A DNA stretch of 64,000 nt from Cellulomonas sp. 73-92 (lineage in GTDB: Bacteria > Actinomycetota > Actinomycetes > Actinomycetales > Cellulomonadaceae), in NCBI RefSeq assembly GCF_001898175.1, contig NZ_MKTH01000013.1:231795-295794 (forward strand). Direction: 5' to 3'. Position numbers and translations under genes: made by a program. Under the pieces are notes generated by a model. That model was given only the letters and a program-made list of their open reading frames with translations, had not been told where the DNA came from and made no database searches. How positions within the stretch are numbered: the stretch's first letter is position 1; every line of letters starts with the position of its first letter. Positions 8,642-17,121 of the stretch are shown one piece after another.

Positions 8642-9019
8642 GGTTCCCCCTCGGCCCACCGCCCGGGCGCCGCACGGACCTTCGGCGCCTTGTGTCGCCA
8701 CCCGGCGTCGGCCAGGGGGCCCTTCGTCATCTCCGGCGCTCGGCCTCGGCCGGACGCCCGTCGTCGCCTCCGAGCCCGGCGTCGGCGCGCGGCCTTCGTC
8801 CTCTGCCCGCCCGGCGTCTGCCGGACGGCTTTCATCGTCTCCGGCAGCCACTCGGACGGCCAGACGACGGACCGAGATTTCACCGGCACGTAACCCCCGG
8901 CCGGAGTCCGTCACACGGGAGAGCGCGCCCGTAACGTGCGGCTAACCCGCGGCGCGGTGGCCGATGTCAGTGGGCCGCCGGACGATGTCATGGAGCCCAT
9001 CCCGACGAAGGAGCACACG
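8642..9019. other. Gene-free region with degenerate tandem repeats
   Basis: This 378-bp divergent intergenic region holds no convincing gene. Bases 8701-8846 contain three degenerate copies of a unit beginning CCCGGCGTCGGC and continuing with CCTTCGTCNTCTCCGGC. A TAACGT hexamer at about 8930 and a duplicated GATGTCA (about 30 bp apart, before the VOC gene) may belong to the promoter of the downstream gene. Confidence 0.5.
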
Positions 9020-9442
9020 ATGGCCACCACGCTCAACCCCTACCTCAGCTTCGGCCACGAGGCCCGCGAGGCCATGGAGTTCTACCGGTCCGTCTTCGGC
9101 GGCCAGCTCGACATCACGCCGTTCGGCGCCTTCGAGACGCCGAGCGTCCCGGGGGACGCCGACGGCGTGATGCACTCGCAGCTGGTGACGGCGTCCGGCA
9201 TGACGCTCATGGCGAGCGACACCCCGCCGGGCATGGAGCGCCGCGAGGGCTCGGCGATCAGCCTGTCCCTGTCCGGCGGCCCGGACGACGAGGCGACGCT
9301 CCGCGGCTACTGGGACGGCCTGGCCGCGGGCGGCGCCGTCAGCGTGCCGCTCGACACGGCGCCGTGGGGCGACACCTTCGGCATGCTCACCGACCGCTTC
9401 GGCGTCGGCTGGATGGTGAGCATCGGGGCGCGGCAGGGCTGA
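9020..9442 (+). CDS. VOC family protein (PhnB-like)
   Basis: This 140-residue protein is of the vicinal oxygen chelate fold, PhnB-like subgroup: NPYLSFGHEAREAMEFYRSV at the start, FGGQLDITPFG, HSQLVTASGMTLMASDTP, and a C-terminal PWGDTFGMLTDRFGVGWMV. The PhnB-like subgroup is a common bacterial orphan family, often annotated as glyoxalase-like; no enzyme activity is established. The ATG at 9020 follows a good GAAGGAG ribosome binding site; the track start at 8936 is too early. The gene is single, with a long upstream region. Confidence 0.87.
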   Translation: MATTLNPYLSFGHEAREAMEFYRSVFGGQLDITPFGAFETPSVPGDADGVMHSQLVTASGMTLMASDTPPGMERREGSAISLSLSGGPDDEATLRGYWDGLAAGGAVSVPLDTAPWGDTFGMLTDRFGVGWMVSIGARQG

Positions 9443-9484
9443 CGCCCGTCGGGGGCCCCCTCGCGGCGGACGTACGCTCGCGAG

Positions 9485-10603
9485 GTGGCCCTCCTCTTCG
9501 AACCCCTCACCCTGCGCGGCACCACCATCCGCAACCGTGTCTGGCTCCCCCCGATGTGCCAGTACTCGGCGGTCGACGGCGTCCCGAACGACTGGCACCT
9601 GGTCCACCTCGGCGCACGGGCGGTCGGCGGGTTCGGGCTGGTGATCGCCGAGGCCACCTCGGTGGTCCCGGAGGGTCGCATCACGCCGCAGGACGCCGGG
9701 CTCTGGAACGACGAGCAGGCCCAGGCCTGGGCGCGCATCGTCGACGTGGTGCACGCCCGCGGGGCGCTCGTCGGCGTGCAGCTGCAGCACGCCGGGCGGA
9801 AGGCGTCGACGTTCCGGCCGTTCCACGAGGGCAACGGCTCCGTGCCCGCTGAGCAGGGCGGCTGGACCACGGTGGCGCCGTCCGCCGTCTCGTTCCCGGG
9901 ACTCGCCACGCCGGTCGCACTGTCCGACGACGAGGTGGCGGCCATCCCGCACGCCTTCGCCGCCGCCGCCCGGCGCGCGCTCGACGCCGGCTTCGACACC
10001 GTCGAGCTGCACGCCGCGCACGGCTACCTGCTGCACCAGTTCCTGTCACCGCTGTCGAACGTGCGCACCGACCGCTGGGGCGGCAGCCCCGAGAACCGCG
10101 CGCGGCTCCTCGTCGAGACGACCGACGCCGTGCGGGCCGTGTGGCCAGACGACAAGCCGCTGCTCGTCCGGCTCTCCGCGACCGACTGGACCGAGGGTGG
10201 CCTCACGGTCGACGACGTGGCGGCGGTGGCGGCGGTGCTCCGCGGACACGGGGTGGACCTCGTCGACGTCTCGACGGGCGGGAACCTGCCGGTGCCGGTG
10301 CCCGCCGCCCCCGGCTACCAGGTCCCCGCCGCCCGGCGCGTCCGCGAGGTGTCGGGCCTGCCGGTGTCGGCGGTCGGGCTCATCACCAGCGGCGCCCAGG
10401 CGGAGGCGATCCTCGCCGAGGGCTCGGCGGACGCCGTCCTCGTCGGCCGCGCCGCGCTGTTCGATCCCTCCTGGCCGCTGCGTGCGGCCCACGAGCTCGG
10501 GGTCGCGACCCCGGCGCTGGCCTTCGTCGGGGCGGACGCACGGGTGCGGCCCGGCGAGTCCACGGGCTGGCCGGTGCAGTACGAACGCGGCTCCTGGAAC
10601 TGA
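9485..10603 (+). CDS. NADH:flavin oxidoreductase / Old Yellow Enzyme (YqjM-type)
   Basis: The 372-residue TIM-barrel flavoenzyme shows PPMCQYSAVDG (the Cys that tunes FMN in YqjM-type enzymes), VGVQLQHAGRKAS, the His pair in ELHAAHGYLLHQF, the signature LSNVRTDRWGGSPENR and the phosphate site VGLITSGAQAEAIL. These enzymes reduce activated C=C bonds of enones with NAD(P)H in the cytoplasm, usually in detoxification. The GTG start is 6 nt after TACGCT, giving a leaderless transcript. A small GCCGGG/CCCGGC hairpin follows the stop (10621-10638). The gene is single. Confidence 0.92.
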   Translation: MALLFEPLTLRGTTIRNRVWLPPMCQYSAVDGVPNDWHLVHLGARAVGGFGLVIAEATSVVPEGRITPQDAGLWNDEQAQAWARIVDVVHARGALVGVQLQHAGRKASTFRPFHEGNGSVPAEQGGWTTVAPSAVSFPGLATPVALSDDEVAAIPHAFAAAARRALDAGFDTVELHAAHGYLLHQFLSPLSNVRTDRWGGSPENRARLLVETTDAVRAVWPDDKPLLVRLSATDWTEGGLTVDDVAAVAAVLRGHGVDLVDVSTGGNLPVPVPAAPGYQVPAARRVREVSGLPVSAVGLITSGAQAEAILAEGSADAVLVGRAALFDPSWPLRAAHELGVATPALAFVGADARVRPGESTGWPVQYERGSWN

Positions 10604-10811
10604 TGCGGCCGACGCAGCGCGCCGGGTCTCCTCCCGGCCGGGCGGAGCAGGCGCACATCGCCCCTTCGTGGCGTGCGAGGCCTGTGGCAGGTAGGTGGGT
10701 GCGGCAGTGCCCCGGACCCCGTCGGCCGCCCGCCCGCACCGCCGGCGACCTATCCTCGTCGTCGGCCCGTGAACCGCACCCGGCCCGGGCGGACGACGAC
10801 GAAGGACGCAC

Positions 10812-11699
10812 ATGAGCACCGGGATCCTCGTGATGATCGACCGGCCGACCCTCGGTCAGACCGGCCCCGGCGAGCCCTTCCGGGTCCTCCCGGCCGACGA
10901 GACGGCCCTGCGCGCCACCGTGCTGGCCGCGACCCGCGGCGACGGCATCTTCGAGACGGCGGCGATCCGGGACGGCAAGGTCCAGGCGGCCGGTGCCCAC
11001 CTGGCGCGCTTCGCCCGCTCTGCCGCGATGCTCGACCTCCCCGAGCCCGACCCGGACGTCTACACCAGGGCGATCGAGCGTGGCATCGCCATGCTCGAGG
11101 ACGCCTCCGACGCCGCGGTGAAGTACGTGCTGACCAGGGGCGACGAGGAGGACCCGACCGTCGGCCCCATCGGCTGGGCGCACGTCCACGTGTCCGAGGA
11201 CTTCACCGCCGCTCGGCGCGACGGCCTCGCGGTGGTGCTGCTGAACCGCGGGTACGCGCTCGACGTCACGGAGACCGCGCCGTGGCTGCTCCAGGGCGCC
11301 AAGACCCTCAGCTACGCCGTCAACCGGGCCGCGCTGCGCGAGGCCGCCCGGCGCGGCGCGGACGACGTCCTCTTCACGACGACCGACGGCTACGTTCTCG
11401 AGGGCCCGACGAGCTCGCTCGTCGCCCGCTTCGGCAGCACACTCGTCACCACCCCGGCCGAGGCCGGCGTGCTCCCCGGCACGACGCAGCAGGGGATGTT
11501 CGCCTATGCCGAGGGCATCGGCCTGTCCACGCAGCTCCGCGACATCCGGGTCGACGAGCTCGCGGCGGCGGACGCGCTGTGGCTGACCAGCTCGGTCCGG
11601 CTTGCCGTCCCGATCACCGCGGTCGACGGCGTGCCGCATCGCGTCGACGACGCCCTCACGGCCGCCGTCAACGCGTACCTCGTCGCGCGGACCGACTGA
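10812..11699 (+). CDS. pabC: Aminotransferase class IV / aminodeoxychorismate lyase-like
   Basis: The 295-residue protein is a fold-type IV PLP enzyme: TRGDGIFETAAIRDGKVQ at the N-terminus, the PLP lysine in LLQGAKTLSYAVNR, and the cofactor-phosphate loops VLEGPTSSLVARFG and LPGTTQQG. Length and the GDGIFET opening fit 4-amino-4-deoxychorismate lyase (PabC), which releases p-aminobenzoate for folate. D-amino-acid or branched-chain aminotransferase activity is possible, since no pabA/pabB gene is nearby. GAAGGA precedes the ATG by 5 nt, and a TATCCT hexamer at 10751-10756 is a likely -10. Confidence 0.85.
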   Translation: MSTGILVMIDRPTLGQTGPGEPFRVLPADETALRATVLAATRGDGIFETAAIRDGKVQAAGAHLARFARSAAMLDLPEPDPDVYTRAIERGIAMLEDASDAAVKYVLTRGDEEDPTVGPIGWAHVHVSEDFTAARRDGLAVVLLNRGYALDVTETAPWLLQGAKTLSYAVNRAALREAARRGADDVLFTTTDGYVLEGPTSSLVARFGSTLVTTPAEAGVLPGTTQQGMFAYAEGIGLSTQLRDIRVDELAAADALWLTSSVRLAVPITAVDGVPHRVDDALTAAVNAYLVARTD

Positions 11700-11720
11700 C
11701 GTTTTCCCCCACCGAGGTCG

Positions 11721-11748
11721 TTGCTTGGCGGAATCGTGAAGGTATCGT
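11721..11748 (+). promoter_or_regulatory. Promoter of the small secreted protein gene
   Basis: TTGCTT and TATCGT are separated by 16 bp, a good housekeeping-type promoter, 35 bp before the GTG start of the following gene. Confidence 0.55.
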
Positions 11749-11782
11749 TGGCCTCGCAGGGGGCTTGACGAGGGAGTGGCTC

Positions 11783-12196
11783 GTGGACGACGACGGTGTC
11801 TCCTGGGGCGACGAGCCCGTGCCTGCCCGCCACCGGCGGGGCTGGGTGCTGGCGAGCGTCGCCGCTCTCGTCGTCCTCCTCTCCGGTGCCGGCACGCAGG
11901 CCCACGGCGCCACCGGGCCGTCGACCCTGCGCACCATGGCCCTGCGTCCCGCGTACCACGACCAGTACGTCAGCCCGAGCGAGATCGCCCTGCTGCAGGC
12001 GCACGGCCTGGCCACCGCCCCGGCGGTCACCCGGGAGCTCGTCTGCCAGGGCGTCGAGGCGTACTTCGACACGACCGCCGAGCGGGACGCCTACATGGCG
12101 GGCTACGCCGCGCGCTACCCGGTCGAGCCGCCGTACCTCGCCGGGGACCCCTGCCTGCCGTTCCGCAGCGCCCCGCAGTACGTCCAGGGGAACTGA
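11783..12196 (+). CDS. Small exported or membrane-anchored protein of unknown function
   Basis: I do not recognise this 137-residue protein. It has an acidic N-terminus, one hydrophobic segment at about 22-40 (GWVLASVAALVVLLSGAG), then a soluble part of about 95 residues with two Cys (ELVCQGVE and GDPCLPF) that could form a disulfide outside the cell. The region AYFDTTAERDAYMAGYAARY is helical. The GTG at 11783 was chosen because AGGGAG lies 6 nt upstream and a TTGCTT-N16-TATCGT promoter sits before it; the much longer track ORF runs through pabC in another frame. Its neighbour to the right converges. Confidence 0.65.
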   Translation: MDDDGVSWGDEPVPARHRRGWVLASVAALVVLLSGAGTQAHGATGPSTLRTMALRPAYHDQYVSPSEIALLQAHGLATAPAVTRELVCQGVEAYFDTTAERDAYMAGYAARYPVEPPYLAGDPCLPFRSAPQYVQGN

Positions 12197-12730
12197 TCAG
12201 GCGCCGACGTCGTGCAGGTGGTGCAGCACGTCGTGCAGCAGGTACACCCCCAGCGTGCGCACCGTGAACACCGAGCCGTTGGACCGTCGGCCGGGGCGCT
12301 CCCACGCGTCGTCGGGCACCGCGTCGTAGTCGGCCGCGATCGTAGTCGCGGCCGACGCCAGCTCGTCGGAGACGACGGCGGGGTCCTGCAGGTCGTAGCG
12401 GTCGGCGACGGCGGTGGCGTCCTGGTCCCAGTTGGCGAACAGCGGGTCTTCCTCGTCGAGCATGAGCCGCAGCCGCTCGTCGAACAGCCGGAACACGTCG
12501 CGGACGTGCGCGCCGTACTCCAGCGGTGACCACACCGCGGGCGCGGGGCGCTGCGCCACGTCCGGCCGGGCCAGGGCGCTCGCCCAGCGCGGCACGGTCG
12601 CCCGCACGGTGGCGCCGACCGCCGACGCGTCCACGCCGGACGGGTCGAAGCCGCACTCCGGGCACGGGCGCCGCAGCACCCACGTCCAGTCCTTGTCGTC
12701 GGGCTCGATCGGCGCCGGCGTCTCGCTCAC
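12197..12730 (-). CDS. DinB-like / maleylpyruvate isomerase-fold protein
   Basis: The 177-residue protein is a DinB four-helix bundle: WSPLEYGAHVRDVFRLFDER carries the first metal His, and the C-terminal LLHDVLHHLHDVG carries the others. An N-terminal CPECGFD motif gives a C-x2-C pair common in actinobacterial members. DinB-fold enzymes use a divalent metal and a thiol cofactor (mycothiol or bacillithiol) to transfer or isomerise; the substrate is unknown. The GTG at 12730 overlaps the stop of the upstream gene by 4 bp, so both are made from one mRNA. Confidence 0.82.
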   Translation of the reverse strand: MSETPAPIEPDDKDWTWVLRRPCPECGFDPSGVDASAVGATVRATVPRWASALARPDVAQRPAPAVWSPLEYGAHVRDVFRLFDERLRLMLDEEDPLFANWDQDATAVADRYDLQDPAVVSDELASAATTIAADYDAVPDDAWERPGRRSNGSVFTVRTLGVYLLHDVLHHLHDVGA

Positions 12731-13599
12731 AGGGTGGTCCCCCTCTGGATCAGCTCGTCCTCGGACACCGGGAAGCCGCCGTCGTCGACCACGACCCCTC
12801 CCGCCGCGCCGAGCACGGCGCGCGCCGCGCGCGCGACGATCGGCGACACCCGCGTGCGGGCGATGACGTGCGTGCGCGACGGCTGCTCCACGGTGAGCTC
12901 GGCCGGGTCCGGCGGCACCCACGCCACCGTGTACGTCCAAGGCCCGTAGTCGCCCCACTGGAGCCCTGCCACGGCCACCGGCACCGCGTTCCGCCCCTGC
13001 GCCGTCACCGTGAGGGCGCCGTCGAACTCAAAGCGGGACGTCACCGCGTAGCCGCCGTCGGGCAGCGGTTCCACCTGCCCGAGCCGCGAGCCGGCGAGCA
13101 GCGGCCGCACCGTCGCGACGAGGTCGGCGGACGCCATGACCGTGCCGGTCCACAGCGTCAGGTCGACCGGGGCACCGGCGTCGGGGACGATCACCTGCCG
13201 GCGGTCGGCGGAGATGACGGCGCCACCGCTGCGCCGGGCGGCCGCGGTCATCCAGCCGAGCACCAACGGGTCCGATACCTGCCGGTCGAGCGCGTAGAGG
13301 TCGAGGGCACGGTCGGGAAGGCCCTGGCCCCGTGCCTGCCGCGTGGACCACGGCCACGGCCCGACGAGGCCCGCGTGCGACGTGAGCCGCAGGCGACCGG
13401 GCCGCGGGCGCGCCTCCTGCGCGGAGCGGAACCGACGCTCCGGAGGGGCCGCGAAGGTGACGGGCTCGGCCGCCAGGGGGAAGGAGTCCCAGGTGGCGCC
13501 GACGAACCATGCCACGGCGAGCACCCGCACGTCGGTGCCGGACGGCAGCGCCAGGACGTGGCAATCGTCCAGGTCAGTCGGCAGGACCGGGGCGGGCAC
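12727..13599 (-). CDS. Hypothetical protein, co-transcribed with the DinB-like gene
   Basis: This 290-residue protein has no signal peptide, membrane segment or motif that I can place. It is rich in beta-strand-like stretches (DVRVLAVAWFVGATWDSF, LTVTAQGRNAVPVAVAG) and looks like a globular cytosolic protein. The GTG at 13599 was preferred to the track ATG (13650) because TACGGT ends exactly 7 nt before it, the leaderless pattern seen for many genes here. The stop overlaps the next start (GTGA). Operon structure suggests a functional tie to the DinB-like enzyme, but that is inference. Confidence 0.7.
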   Translation of the reverse strand: MPAPVLPTDLDDCHVLALPSGTDVRVLAVAWFVGATWDSFPLAAEPVTFAAPPERRFRSAQEARPRPGRLRLTSHAGLVGPWPWSTRQARGQGLPDRALDLYALDRQVSDPLVLGWMTAAARRSGGAVISADRRQVIVPDAGAPVDLTLWTGTVMASADLVATVRPLLAGSRLGQVEPLPDGGYAVTSRFEFDGALTVTAQGRNAVPVAVAGLQWGDYGPWTYTVAWVPPDPAELTVEQPSRTHVIARTRVSPIVARAARAVLGAAGGVVVDDGGFPVSEDELIQRGTTL

Positions 13600-13656
13600 G
13601 TGCTCCACCGTACACACGAGCGCCGAATCCGGTCCGTGGGTCCCGGTCACGGTTAC

Positions 13657-13681
13657 CTGACACGGTGTGGAAGCATGTCAG
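13657..13681 (+). promoter_or_regulatory. Candidate TetR operator (CTGACA-N13-TGTCAG)
   Basis: An inverted repeat, CTGACA and TGTCAG with 13 bp between, ends 1 bp before the ATG of the TetR-family gene. Its size and place fit an autoregulatory site that also covers the leader of the divergent operon. Confidence 0.5.
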
Positions 13682-13682
13682 C

Positions 13683-14285
13683 ATGCCAAAGATCATCGGC
13701 GGATCGCTGCGCGAGCATCGCGAGCAGACGCGCCGCCGGCTCTTCGACGCCCTCTCGGCACTCATGGCGGACCACGGGTTCGACACGATCACCCTCGCGG
13801 ACATCGCCACCACCGCCGGGGTCGGGCGCACCGCCGTGTACAACCACTTCGAGGACAAGGAGGCGCTCCTCGTCGCGTTCATCGCCGACGAGACCGACCG
13901 CTACGCGGCGCTGCTGCAGCGGCGCCTCGACGAGATCGACGACCCGGTCGAGAAGCTGCGGCACTACGTGCGGGCGCAGGTGCGGCTCGGGCACGACCAG
14001 CAGTTCCCCGGCGCCGACCTGCGGACCATGGTGTCCCGCCAGACCGCGGCCCGGTTGCGCGAGCACGTCGTCGCCTTCGAGTCCGTGCTGCGCAGCGTGC
14101 TCAGCCGCGGCATCGAGGCCGGGCTGTTCCCCGACCAGGACCTCGACACGACCGTCCCGCTGGTCAACGCGTGCCTGTCCGCGCACGGCCCGGCCGGCGA
14201 CTCCGCGGCCCGCGAGCGCATCGTCCGGCAGACCGAGCAGTTCGTGCTCCGCGCGGTCGGCGCCGTCGCCGCCGAGTCGGCCTGA
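13683..14285 (+). CDS. TetR/AcrR family transcriptional regulator
   Basis: The 200-residue protein has the TetR N-terminal helix-turn-helix (TRRRLFDALSALMADHGFDT, then LADIATTAGVGRTAVYNHFE) at about residues 14-60 and an all-helical ligand-binding domain. It should repress its own gene and possibly the divergent hypothetical/DinB operon through the CTGACA...TGTCAG dyad just upstream. The ligand is unknown. The ATG at 13683 was chosen since the track start at 13509 lies inside the divergent gene. The protein is of usual family length. Confidence 0.88.
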   Translation: MPKIIGGSLREHREQTRRRLFDALSALMADHGFDTITLADIATTAGVGRTAVYNHFEDKEALLVAFIADETDRYAALLQRRLDEIDDPVEKLRHYVRAQVRLGHDQQFPGADLRTMVSRQTAARLREHVVAFESVLRSVLSRGIEAGLFPDQDLDTTVPLVNACLSAHGPAGDSAARERIVRQTEQFVLRAVGAVAAESA

Positions 14286-14670
14286 GCCCGTGGCTCGTCC
14301 CCACCGCCCCGGGCACGACGACGCGTCCGGGCGCCCTGGCCGGCCGGCACGGCCGCCGCGGGACGGCCGCCTCGACGGTTCGACGCCACCTCGTCGGTCC
14401 GCACCGACGAATCGGCGGGGAGCCGACGAGCCGGGCGATGGAGGCGCGGGCGGCCGACGACGAGCCGGCGCCCCGAGCGAGCAGGAGAAGGGCGGCCGAC
14501 GAGCGGACGGGCGAGCCGACCGGCCCCGCGAGCGAGACGCCAGCGGCCGACGAGCCGGCGGTGCCACGGGCCCCGGTGCCGGCCAGGGCGGGGCGGCGGG
14601 CAGGGGCGGTGCCGAGCGCCGACCGAGCCAGGCCGCCGGGCGGCCTGCCGGGCGCACCGGCACGGCCGGC
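14286..14670. other. 385-bp gene-free, repeat-rich GC region
   Basis: No ORF here has coding character that I trust. The sequence repeats the block GGCCGACGAGC (and close variants) about five times between 14400 and 14560, with GAGCCGGCG segments around it. It could be an untranslated leader of the methyltransferase gene, a decayed N-terminal extension, or a repeat array. Confidence 0.45.
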
Positions 14671-15951
14671 GTGTCGCGCGGCACCACCGTCGAGGTCACG
14701 TTCCTGCCCGGCCTCGGCGACGTCGTCGCCGACGAGATCGTCGAGCGCCTCTCCTTCGAGCGGCCGCCTCGCCCGGCCCCCGGCCGGGACGACGCCCTCC
14801 GCGTGGACGTCGACGGCCCGCTCGCGGAGGTCCTCGGGCTGCGGACGGCCGTCGCCGCCTTCGTCGTGCGCCACTTCGACGTGCCCCGGCCGCGCTCCCT
14901 GACCAGCGGCGACCACCTGGCACGCATCGTCGACGCGATGTACGCGTCGCTGCGGGTCGGCGGCTCGGCGTCCTTCCGCTTCGAGGCCGCCGGCTCGGAC
15001 TCCGCCGTGTTCGCGCGGCTGGCGCAGCTGCTCCACGAGGCGACCGGCCTGGCCTACGACCCGGAGCACGGCGAGCTCGTCGTGCGCGTCGCTCGCGGGC
15101 ACACCTCCCGGCCCGACGCCGACCCCGGCTGGGACGTGCTCGTGCGGCTCGGCGCGCGGCCGCTGTCGGCCCGGCGGTGGCGCGAGGTCGACTTCCCCGG
15201 CGCCGCCAACGCGACGATCGCCGCGGCGATGAGCCGGCTGGCGGGGATCGGCCCGCACGAGCGCGTGCTCAACCTCATGTGCGGCTCGGGCACGCTCCTC
15301 GTCGAGCGCCTGCTCGCGGGCCCGGCGGCGGCCGCGGTCGGGGTGGACGACGACCCCGCGGCGCTCGAGTCGGCGGCCGTCAACCTGCGTGCGGCGGACC
15401 TGCGGGTCGCGGCGCTGCCGGTGCTCGCCGACCCGGCCGCCGGCCCGGCCGGGAATGAGGGCGGCCGAGTCTCGCCGCTGGGCGCCGGGCCGGCCCACGG
15501 CGACCGCGCCGGAGTGGCGACGCGCGGCGCCGGCCCGGCCGGTGCCGACCGGCAGGCGACCCCTTCCCGCACCGGCCCCCCGACCGTCGCATCGCACGGC
15601 GCCTCCGCGGCCGGGCCGGCGATGGTTCGCCTGGTCCAGGCCGACGCCACCTCGTCGTCCGCCCTGACCGCCGCGTTGGACGACGAGCCGTTCGACCTGG
15701 TTCTGGCCGACCCGCCCTGGGGCGCGTTGCACGGTTCGCACGCGACGGGCGCCGCCGTCCATGCCGGCCTGCTCGCCGCGGCGCACGCCGTCACGGCCCC
15801 CGGCGGGCGGCTCGCCGTGCTGACCCACGAGGTACGGATCATGGAACGCGCGGTCGCCGACGCCGCCGCCCTCTGGACCCCCCTCGGCCCACCGGTGCGC
15901 GTCTTCGCCAAGGGTCACCACCCCCGCATCTGGGTGCTACGCCGAGCCTGA
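14671..15951 (+). CDS. RNA methyltransferase (UPF0020/RlmL-Trm14-like)
   Basis: The 426-residue protein has an N-terminal THUMP-like part (VEVTFLPGLGDVVADEIVER) followed by the UPF0020 methyltransferase fold: PGAANATIAAAMSRLAG, SAM motif VLNLMCGSGTLLVERLL, acidic VGVDDDPAALE, and catalytic motif IV LVLADPPWGAL. DPPW is the N6-adenine/N2-guanine class signature, so a G or A of rRNA or tRNA is the likely target. An insertion of about 60 residues rich in Gly, Pro and Ala lies between motifs III and IV. The GTG start is the best in-frame choice before the conserved start; the ribosome binding site is weak and a longer form cannot be excluded. Confidence 0.8.
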   Translation: MSRGTTVEVTFLPGLGDVVADEIVERLSFERPPRPAPGRDDALRVDVDGPLAEVLGLRTAVAAFVVRHFDVPRPRSLTSGDHLARIVDAMYASLRVGGSASFRFEAAGSDSAVFARLAQLLHEATGLAYDPEHGELVVRVARGHTSRPDADPGWDVLVRLGARPLSARRWREVDFPGAANATIAAAMSRLAGIGPHERVLNLMCGSGTLLVERLLAGPAAAAVGVDDDPAALESAAVNLRAADLRVAALPVLADPAAGPAGNEGGRVSPLGAGPAHGDRAGVATRGAGPAGADRQATPSRTGPPTVASHGASAAGPAMVRLVQADATSSSALTAALDDEPFDLVLADPPWGALHGSHATGAAVHAGLLAAAHAVTAPGGRLAVLTHEVRIMERAVADAAALWTPLGPPVRVFAKGHHPRIWVLRRA

Positions 15952-16068
15952 CCGACGGCCGAGCGACGCCCGCGAGCGCCCGGGTGATTCCCGGCGGTTC
16001 AGGTCCGGGCGGTGCCGCGCTGCGGTTGGATGAGCCGGGCACGAGCGTGCACCAGCGAGGAGACGCGC

Positions 16069-17121
16069 ATGGACGAGCAGCCCGCCTGGACCCCCGGCGA
16101 GGTGCCGGAGCCGGTCACTCCCGCGGGGCCGCCCTGGAACCAGCCGCCGGCACCCGGCGCGGGCGCGTCGCACGCCGACCCGGGTTCGTCGTACGCCGCG
16201 CCCCCCGGCGACGGAGGCTCCGCGGACCCCGGCCACGCGGGCCTACCGCAGCCGGCCTACCCAGGAGCTCCGCGGCAGGGCTACCCGGGCCAGCCGGCCG
16301 GGTACCCGGCGTCGTCGTACCCGCCGCCTGCGGCCGCCTCGCCGTACGGCGCTCCGGTGCCGTCGGCTGCCTACGGCGGTCCCGCGCCCTTTGGCCAAGC
16401 GCCCTACGGCACGACGAGCCCGACGGGATATCCGCCGGTAGCCCCAGGATTCGGCGGCGCGCCGTCGGCCTACCCCGGTCCGATCATCACGGGACCGGGC
16501 TACCCGCCGCCCGGTCAGCCCTACGGCAGCTCGCCCTACGCCACATACGCGCCGTACAACCCCAGCACGGACGGCTTCGCCATCGCGGCGCTCGTCTTCG
16601 GCATCCTCGGCGGCTGGCTGTCGCTCGTCTTCGGGCCCATCGCCCTCAGCCGGATCAAGAAGTCCGGTGCTCGCGGCCGAGGCATGGCGCTCGCGGGGAT
16701 CTGGCTCGGCGCGGCGTGGATCGTCGGCGGGATCCTCCTCGCCATCGCCATCCCGGTGTTCCTCAACCAGCGGCACCAGGCGCTGCACGACGAGTGCGCC
16801 AACGGGAACATGTCCGCGTGCGACACCCTCTACAACACCACCCGCGACGGGTCCGCGGAGCACGCCTTCGGCGACACGTGCGGCGGCCGCACGCAGGGCG
16901 GGTACGAGTGCACGTCGATCGGCGCGGTCTCCTACGGGGACAACACGCACCTCGACCGGCTGTGGGACGCTTGCGCCGCCGGCGACGGCGCGTCCTGCGA
17001 CGAGCTCTACACATCCGCGCCGCCCGGCTCCGACTACGCGGAGTACGGCATGACCTGCGGCGGGCGCACCGACGGCAGCGCCGAGTGCGTCGTCCTGCTC
17101 GGCCAGAACTCCTCGACCTGA
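16069..17121 (+). CDS. DUF4190 membrane protein with duplicated Cys module
   Basis: The 350-residue protein has a long Pro/Gly/Tyr/Ala-rich cytoplasmic N-terminus (to about 165), then a DUF4190 pair of membrane helices (FAIAALVFGILGGWLSLVFG and LAGIWLGAAWIVGGILLAIA). Outside the membrane are two tandem modules of about 50 residues, each with C-x6-7-CD-LY and a DTCGGRT/MTCGGRT ending (ECANGNMSACDTLY; ACAAGDGASCDELY). This module is common in actinobacterial surface proteins; its function is not known to me. GAGGAG lies 7 nt before the ATG at 16069. The gene is single. Confidence 0.82.
   Translation: MDEQPAWTPGEVPEPVTPAGPPWNQPPAPGAGASHADPGSSYAAPPGDGGSADPGHAGLPQPAYPGAPRQGYPGQPAGYPASSYPPPAAASPYGAPVPSAAYGGPAPFGQAPYGTTSPTGYPPVAPGFGGAPSAYPGPIITGPGYPPPGQPYGSSPYATYAPYNPSTDGFAIAALVFGILGGWLSLVFGPIALSRIKKSGARGRGMALAGIWLGAAWIVGGILLAIAIPVFLNQRHQALHDECANGNMSACDTLYNTTRDGSAEHAFGDTCGGRTQGGYECTSIGAVSYGDNTHLDRLWDACAAGDGASCDELYTSAPPGSDYAEYGMTCGGRTDGSAECVVLLGQNSST

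Noticed and set aside
12526-14670. N-terminal extension of the methyltransferase ORF on the plus strand
   Set aside because: It runs antisense through the DinB-like and hypothetical genes and across tetR in another frame; only the part from 14671 has family similarity.
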